9,739 bases of DNA from Deltaproteobacteria bacterium (GTDB lineage Bacteria; Desulfobacterota_B; Binatia; UBA9968): NCBI GenBank assembly GCA_027297485.1, contig JAPUHZ010000090.1:1-9739 (forward strand), given 5' to 3'. Under the pieces are notes generated by a model. The model saw only the letters and a list, made by a program, of their open reading frames with translations, searched no databases and was not told where the DNA came from. Within the stretch, counting starts at the first letter, position 1; each line of letters opens with the position of its first letter. Both the position numbers and the translations under genes were made by a program. This document shows, piece by piece, positions 5,112 through 9,739 of this stretch.

Positions 5112-6301
5112 CAGGAGCGACTCCTTTCGTTGGCCGACGCGCCGTCGGCTGGAAGCCCGAGAAGTTCACGCACTCGGTTGTTGACCACCTCTCCCTCGTG
5201 CGCGACGAGCGTATCCTGTATGATTTTGTCTTCTAAGTTGAGGTGGATCTCACCCTCCTTCACCAGGTTCTTGAGAAATGCAGTGACGTTTCCGGCGTAC
5301 ATCTGGCTGGCGTGGTGGGAGACGGTGGATGGGAGGTTGATGGGCCCGAGTATGGTCACGCTGTGCGCCTCCAGCGTCTCTCCAGGCCGAGTGAGCTCGC
5401 AGTTACCGCCCCCCTCGGCAGCCAGGTCCACGATGACCGACCCCGGACGCATGCCCTGGACCATCTCTTCGGTGATGAGGACCGGCGCCTTTTTGCCCGG
5501 AACTGCCGCAGTGGTGATGACCACATCGCTTTCGGCCACCACCTGCTTCATCATCTCTCGCTGGCGGCGGTAGAACTCCTCGCCCATGGCTTTAGCGTAC
5601 CCACTAGACTCCTCAGCCTCCTTAGTTTCTAACTGTAATTCTAAGAACTTAGCCCCTAAACTCTCAACCTGTTCCTTAACTGCTGGCCTGACATCGTACG
5701 ACTGCACGACGGCGCCAAGGCGACGAGAGGTGGCGATCGCCTGGAGGCCGGCCACGCCGGCTCCCACCACAAACGCCCGGGCCGGTATGATAGTGCCGGC
5801 GGCAGTAATCATCATGGGAAAGATTTTCTTGAGCGCTCCGGCTGCGAGGAGAACAGCCTTGTAGCCGGCTATCGTGGCCATGGAGCTTAGGGCGTCCATG
5901 GGCTGTGAGCGGCTGATGCGAGGGAGCAGTTCCAAGGCAAAGGCAGTGACGCCCCTTTTCGCAAGCTCATGCGCGGCTTCGGGGGCTCCCAAAGGGTTAA
6001 GGAGTCCCAGAACTACCTGACCAGAGCGGAGCAACTCCAAATCGGCGTGGCCAGCCTTAGAGTTGGCATCCGGACCGTGCACTTGGAGGAGCACATCGGC
6101 CGAGGAGAAGAGTTGAGTCCGATCCGGCGCCAGACGTGCTCCCTGTTCCTTGTATGCGGTGTCGGGGAACCCCGCGTTCTCCCCCGCTCCTTGTTCCACA
6201 AGGACTTCCAGCCCCGCCTTGGTCAAGGACCGCACTAATGAAGGCACTAGGGCAACTCTCTGCTCTTGCGGATAGGACTCGACAGGTACTCCGACGATCA
6301 T
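5111..6301 (-). CDS. pntAA: NAD(P) transhydrogenase, alpha subunit part 1 (NAD-binding part)
   Basis: 396 residues from the ATG at 6301, typical for a split alpha-1 subunit. It is the soluble domain I, related to alanine dehydrogenase: N-terminal VGVPVESYPQEQRVALVPS (3-21), SQPMDALSSMATIAGYKA (132-149), the Rossmann motif VVGAGVAGLQA (178-188) followed by SYDVRP (201-206), VITTAAVPGKKAPVLIT (261-277) and SVIVDLAAEGGGNCE (288-302). It binds NAD(H) on the cytoplasmic face and passes hydride to NADP(H) on PntB. An in-frame ATG five codons earlier (6316) has its purine run directly against the start, so 6301 is preferred. About residues 206-236 (5591-5685) the codon usage shifts to AT-ending codons, with four TTA leucines in a row of about 17 codons, unlike the rest of the gene. 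Confidence 0.95.
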   Translation of the reverse strand: MIVGVPVESYPQEQRVALVPSLVRSLTKAGLEVLVEQGAGENAGFPDTAYKEQGARLAPDRTQLFSSADVLLQVHGPDANSKAGHADLELLRSGQVVLGLLNPLGAPEAAHELAKRGVTAFALELLPRISRSQPMDALSSMATIAGYKAVLLAAGALKKIFPMMITAAGTIIPARAFVVGAGVAGLQAIATSRRLGAVVQSYDVRPAVKEQVESLGAKFLELQLETKEAEESSGYAKAMGEEFYRRQREMMKQVVAESDVVITTAAVPGKKAPVLITEEMVQGMRPGSVIVDLAAEGGGNCELTRPGETLEAHSVTILGPINLPSTVSHHASQMYAGNVTAFLKNLVKEGEIHLNLEDKIIQDTLVAHEGEVVNNRVRELLGLPADGASANERSRS

Positions 6302-6307
6302 CGAAAT

Positions 6308-6314
6308 CTCCCCC
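6308..6314 (-). promoter_or_regulatory. Ribosome binding site that decides the pntAA start
   Basis: On the minus strand GGGGGAG lies 6 bases before the ATG at 6301. The alternative ATG at 6316 has its AGGA directly adjoining it, too close to work well. The protein family also begins right at the M-I-V-G-V segment. Confidence 0.55.
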
Positions 6315-6385
6315 ATTCCTTTCTGGCGTTCGGGTATTTGCGCGCCGATCCAGAGGGTGCTTAGCTCACACTTTTAGCGCTTCTG

Positions 6386-7264
6386 TCATTCTGGCTTATC
6401 AGCAACAGCTCTCTGTAGGGCTTCCTCTGTGGCCCGACGTACCAGGACCTTGATGAGCTCGCGCTTGTATTCCGCAGAGCCACGATTGTCGTCCATAGGA
6501 TCCGCTTCTTCGGCCGCTGCCTCAGCCATTCTGTGCACCGAGTCGTTGCATATCTCCTGGTCGCGCAAGATCTCCTCCGCACGCTTGGCCCGAAAGATGG
6601 TAGGGGCAACCGAGTTGAGAGCCAGGTGGATATCCTCACAGCGACTCCCCTGACCGCGCAATGTCAAAGCAACTCCGACGGTGGCGAAATCCTCCAGGCT
6701 TCGCGGAAGAAATTTAATATGAGCCCAACTTTGCCCTTGAATCGGTGGGGGCACGTGGATCTCGGTGAGGATCTCTTCCGGCCTTATGTCGGTTTGGTAG
6801 TAATCGACAAAAAATTTTTCTACTGGAAGGGTCCGCTGGCCGTTTTTGCTGACAAGGGTAAGGTCGGCGTCAAGCACCATGAGGCTTGTCCCTGGATCAG
6901 TGAGGGGGTCGCCCTGACAGAGATTGCCGCCGATTGTTCCCATATTCCGAATCCTCGGCTGCGCCACTTTGCGGAAGGTCTCGTATAGTAGGGGATAATG
7001 ATTCCTTACCACCGGAGACATCTCGATCTCTCGGTGTCGCGCACCCGCGCCTATTCTCAGACCCTCCTTTGGGTCGAAATGGATGGTATCAAAGTCCGGT
7101 ATTTTGCCAAGGCTGATGACGACCCTCGGATTCAAAAGACGCAGTCGCATCCAAATCAGCAACGCGGTGCCGCCGGCAATGACCTTTGCCTCATCGCCAT
7201 GGCGCTCGAGAAGTCCACAGGCCTCCCCCAGGCTTTGCGGTTCGATGTAATCGAATTTCACCAT
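6386..7264 (-). CDS. FAD-binding subunit of a xanthine-dehydrogenase-family molybdenum hydroxylase
   Basis: 292 residues, the size of medium (CoxM-type) subunits. The two FAD-binding signatures are clear: AGGTALLIWMRL (30-41) and the segment TIGGNLCQGDPLTD (110-123). The C-terminal half (from about 170) is the CO-dehydrogenase flavoprotein C-terminal domain. It passes electrons from the [2Fe-2S] subunit to an acceptor, either NAD+ or a membrane carrier; the sequence does not say which. There is no extra cysteine cluster like the one in the 4-hydroxybenzoyl-CoA reductase beta subunit, so that enzyme is unlikely. It lies 25 bases after the large subunit and 84 bases before pntAA. The ribosome binding site before its ATG is weak, so it may depend on coupling to the gene ahead. 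Confidence 0.92.
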   Translation of the reverse strand: MVKFDYIEPQSLGEACGLLERHGDEAKVIAGGTALLIWMRLRLLNPRVVISLGKIPDFDTIHFDPKEGLRIGAGARHREIEMSPVVRNHYPLLYETFRKVAQPRIRNMGTIGGNLCQGDPLTDPGTSLMVLDADLTLVSKNGQRTLPVEKFFVDYYQTDIRPEEILTEIHVPPPIQGQSWAHIKFLPRSLEDFATVGVALTLRGQGSRCEDIHLALNSVAPTIFRAKRAEEILRDQEICNDSVHRMAEAAAEEADPMDDNRGSAEYKRELIKVLVRRATEEALQRAVADKPE

Positions 7265-7289
7265 AGCAGGCTTCTAACCCTTAATCCCT

Positions 7290-9575
7290 TTAACCCTTGC
7301 TCCTTTTTTCTCTGAGTGCATTCAAAACTTTTTCAGGGGTGATAGGGAGCGTTTTAATTCGGACCCCCACGGCGTCGAAGATGCCGTTGCTTATGACCGC
7401 CGCGGTAGGATCCATTCCAAGCTCGCCAAGTCCCTTGGCCCCGAAGGGGCCGGTCGGTTCGTAAGAATCTGCAAAACTATGAATGAGGGGAGGCATGTCT
7501 CTCATGGAAGGAAGCCGATAGTCACCGAAATTGGGGTTGATAGGTCGTCCTTCTTCCATCCTGAGACCTTCGATGATTGCATAACCGATACCCTGGGCCA
7601 CCGAGCCTTCAACCTGGCCCTCGGCGCCCATGGGATAAATGACTGTGCCGCAATCGGAGGCTGCAACGTACTTGAGCACTTTGACCTGGCCGGTCTCCGG
7701 ATCCACCTCGACCTCCGCAGCCTGGCATCCGAAATTGTATGCGCCTGACTCATTCCCGTAACGGTATGCGTCCTGGAGCACAGAGTCGGCGTCGAAGCTT
7801 CCGGAAGCCACAATCGGGGACCCACCACGGCGAAAGAGACGTGCCCGGGCCACATCGCCTACGGTTACGGACTTGTTCTCGACCCCTTTCACAAAGATCC
7901 GGCCATCTTTGGAAACCAGGTCATCGGCGCTTGCCTCCAGAAGCTCGGCGGCCGTCTCGAAAAGCTGCTGCTTGACCTTGGAGGCTGCATCCTTGACCGC
8001 ATTTCCCCCAATATAGGTCACCCTGCTGCCGAAGGCTCCGAGGCAGAAGGTCGTAAGGTCAGTGTCGGCACGGGAGATTTCGACATCCTCTAATGGGACC
8101 CCCAGCTCCTCGGCGGCAATCTGGCACATGGCCGTATGTGCCCCTTGACCTACTTCACCTTCTCCGCTCAGGATGAGAGCCTTTCCGTCCTCGTTGACCT
8201 TGATCGTAGCTGAGCCGCCGTCGTAGTCACCGAAGTGACGTTTGCCGCTGACATGAACCGTGCAGGCAAGCCCCAGTCCCCTGTTAGGAGTCCGGGCTGC
8301 CCGCTTTGTCTTCCAGTCTATCATCTTCTCAGTCATGTCAATGCACTGCTTGAGCTCGCAGCTAGTAACGCGATTGCCGTGCGGCGAGACATACCCGGGT
8401 TCTACGGCATTGAGGCGTGCGAGGTCCAGAGGATCGATTCCGAGGTCATGGGCGGCCTTGTCGATCGTCTGCTCAACGGCCCATTCTGCTGAGGGATTGC
8501 CAAAACCGCGGAAGGCGCCGGTCGGGATTTTGTTGGTGTATACCAGATAGGCCTGGGTCTTTACGTCCGAGTAATTGTAGCAGGTATCGTGACGCAGGGC
8601 GGCGACACCGGTGATCGCAGGGGCCTTACCCGAGTAGGCACCGTTATCGGCCACCACGCGGATCTGTTTGCCTCGGATACGCCCGTCTTTCTTGAAGCCC
8701 ATTTTCACCCAGATCTTCATGTTCACTCTGGGACGGCTACCGGCCAAGAATTCTTCCTCACGGGTATTGATGATCTTTACAGGCTTACGGGCCTTGCGGG
8801 CTAAAATGGCGGCAACTATAGCGTTGTTATCGTCACAGGACTTTCCCCCGAAGCCTCCGCCCACGGCGCTCTGGATGATGCGCACATCGGTTTCTCTCAC
8901 TCCCAAAGCCGCCGCGATCCTGTATCGCGCCGTGAAGAGAGTCTGGGTGTTCATGGTGATGGTGTACTTCCCGTTGGGCGCGTATTCGGCAACGCTTCCA
9001 ATCGTTTCGATTGCACAATGCCACTGGGGTATGCTCTCGAAAGTATCCTCGACGATCAGATCCGATTCGGCAAAGGCGCGCTGGATATCGCCCCGTTCCA
9101 CGTCGATGGTCAACGCTATATTGCGTTCCTTATCCTCATGGATAAGCGGGGCTCCCTCTTTCATAGCCTCATCGGCATCGAAAACGGCCGCAAGCTCCTC
9201 CCACTCTATATCAATCAGTTCCAGCGCCTCCTCTGAAATGTCCTCATCGAGTGCAGCCACAGCCGCCACTTCCTCGCCTATGTAGCGAGCCTTACCGACC
9301 GAGAGCGGGTACTGGTCCGGGAAAAAAGCGCCCCAACCCCGTTTTATCGTATCCTCGGAGGTGACCACAGCCCGGACACCGCGCAGCTTTTCCGCCTTGC
9401 TTGTGTTGATATGGGCAATACGGGCATGGGGGTAGGGGCTACGCAGGATCCTTCCGATCAACATTCCCGGAAGGACAATATCCGCTATGTAGCGGTCCTC
9501 TCCGGTGACTTTCTCGTATCCCTCGATCCGGTTGACCCGTTGCCCGACTACGGAAAACTTTTCCCGCTTAGACAT
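7290..9575 (-). CDS. Molybdopterin-binding catalytic subunit of a xanthine-dehydrogenase-family hydroxylase
   Basis: 761 residues, a full-length large subunit. The N-terminal hammerhead domain covers about 1-140 (RVNRIEGYEKVTGEDRYIAD at 13-32). Cofactor-binding segments include QSAVGGGFGGKS (235-246), TGAFRGFGNPS (352-362, with Arg356 matching the substrate-side Arg of xanthine dehydrogenase), GEGEVGQGAHT (471-481) and GPFGAKGLGELG (709-720), whose Glu718 is the expected catalytic base. The loop reads AFRGFG, not the AYRCSFR of form I CO dehydrogenase, so this is not the Cu-Mo CO oxidiser. The family hydroxylates purines, N-heterocycles, aldehydes or aromatic CoA esters, and the substrate here is unknown. 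The enzyme would be a cytoplasmic heterotrimer with the flanking genes. GGAG lies 7 bases before the ATG. Confidence 0.95.
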   Translation of the reverse strand: MSKREKFSVVGQRVNRIEGYEKVTGEDRYIADIVLPGMLIGRILRSPYPHARIAHINTSKAEKLRGVRAVVTSEDTIKRGWGAFFPDQYPLSVGKARYIGEEVAAVAALDEDISEEALELIDIEWEELAAVFDADEAMKEGAPLIHEDKERNIALTIDVERGDIQRAFAESDLIVEDTFESIPQWHCAIETIGSVAEYAPNGKYTITMNTQTLFTARYRIAAALGVRETDVRIIQSAVGGGFGGKSCDDNNAIVAAILARKARKPVKIINTREEEFLAGSRPRVNMKIWVKMGFKKDGRIRGKQIRVVADNGAYSGKAPAITGVAALRHDTCYNYSDVKTQAYLVYTNKIPTGAFRGFGNPSAEWAVEQTIDKAAHDLGIDPLDLARLNAVEPGYVSPHGNRVTSCELKQCIDMTEKMIDWKTKRAARTPNRGLGLACTVHVSGKRHFGDYDGGSATIKVNEDGKALILSGEGEVGQGAHTAMCQIAAEELGVPLEDVEISRADTDLTTFCLGAFGSRVTYIGGNAVKDAASKVKQQLFETAAELLEASADDLVSKDGRIFVKGVENKSVTVGDVARARLFRRGGSPIVASGSFDADSVLQDAYRYGNESGAYNFGCQAAEVEVDPETGQVKVLKYVAASDCGTVIYPMGAEGQVEGSVAQGIGYAIIEGLRMEEGRPINPNFGDYRLPSMRDMPPLIHSFADSYEPTGPFGAKGLGELGMDPTAAVISNGIFDAVGVRIKTLPITPEKVLNALREKRSKG

Positions 9576-9616
9576 GTTTTTGCTCCATAGAAGTCAGGAG
9601 TCAGATTTCGGAAGTT

Positions 9617-9739
9617 TTAATGACCGCTGATTCCTGGATTCTGGTTGTATTTTCCTTTGACCACAGCCATGACCGACTCTAGAATCTTATAGTAGCCGGT
9701 ACATCGGCAAAGATTACCCGACATCCATTCCTTCACCTC
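9617..9739 (-). CDS. [2Fe-2S] subunit of the molybdenum hydroxylase (C-terminal end only)
   Basis: The minus strand from the right edge reads in frame for 40 residues to a TAA at 9619-9617. It begins EVKEWMSGNLCRCTGYYKI and continues into a lysine- and asparagine-containing tail ending ISGH. GNLCRCTGYYKI is the second cluster-binding motif (C-x-C) of the all-alpha C-terminal domain in CoxS/CutC-type small subunits. The N-terminal plant-ferredoxin-like domain and the start lie outside the window. Its stop is 41 bases before the start of the large subunit, so the order is small-large-medium, with all three needed for electron transfer from the molybdenum centre to FAD. Confidence 0.93.
   Translation of the reverse strand, partial: EVKEWMSGNLCRCTGYYKILESVMAVVKGKYNQNPGISGH

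Noticed and set aside
7265..7300. Repeated AACCCTT units between large and medium hydroxylase genes
   Set aside because: Two short copies overlapping the stop codon of the large subunit; too short and too few to call a repeat array.
7290..9575. Aerobic CO dehydrogenase (CoxL form I)
   Set aside because: The active-site loop reads GAFRGFGNPS and lacks the AYRCSFR motif that holds the Cu-bound cysteine.

Overview
This window looks like a chromosomal piece from an uncultured, moderately GC-rich bacterium. Nothing in it is phage-like, plasmid-like or CRISPR-like. The gene content (split ComD/ComE-type decarboxylase, secreted sorbosone-dehydrogenase-type protein, three-subunit proton-translocating transhydrogenase, xanthine-dehydrogenase-family molybdenum hydroxylase) would fit lineages such as NC10/Methylomirabilota, Rokubacteria or deltaproteobacterial relatives. 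That placement is inference from gene content and was not tested.

Left part, plus strand. Positions 1 to about 317 hold no convincing gene but are rich in nested inverted repeats and may encode a structured RNA. A two-gene unit follows: a thiamine-diphosphate enzyme split into a PYR-domain subunit (396-911) and a PP-domain subunit (925-1536), related to sulfopyruvate decarboxylase ComD/ComE. After a 127-base gap with two inverted repeats comes an exported beta-propeller dehydrogenase-like protein (1664-2800).

Right part, minus strand, transcribed right to left. The order is: the C-terminal tail of a [2Fe-2S] subunit (cut by the window edge, 9739-9617), the large molybdopterin subunit (9575-7290), the FAD subunit (7264-6386), then PntA1 (6301-5111), PntA2 (5111-4830), PntB (4828-3428) and a two-CBS-domain protein (3353-2922). 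Spacings are short (a 1-base overlap to 84 bases), so one long transcription unit, or two back-to-back units, is plausible. The plus- and minus-strand halves converge on a 121-base gap (2801-2921) holding an imperfect hairpin of REP-like appearance.

How the genes may work together (inference): the hydroxylase oxidises an unknown substrate, using its FAD and Fe-S subunits to pass electrons on. If the acceptor is NAD+, the adjacent transhydrogenase could use the proton gradient to turn NADH into NADPH. The CBS protein could tie activity to adenylate levels. No clearly new system is visible. The items most worth checking are the structured 5' region, the transhydrogenase lacking the histidines I recall for its proton channel, a local codon-usage patch inside pntA1, and the palindromes ahead of the exported dehydrogenase gene.
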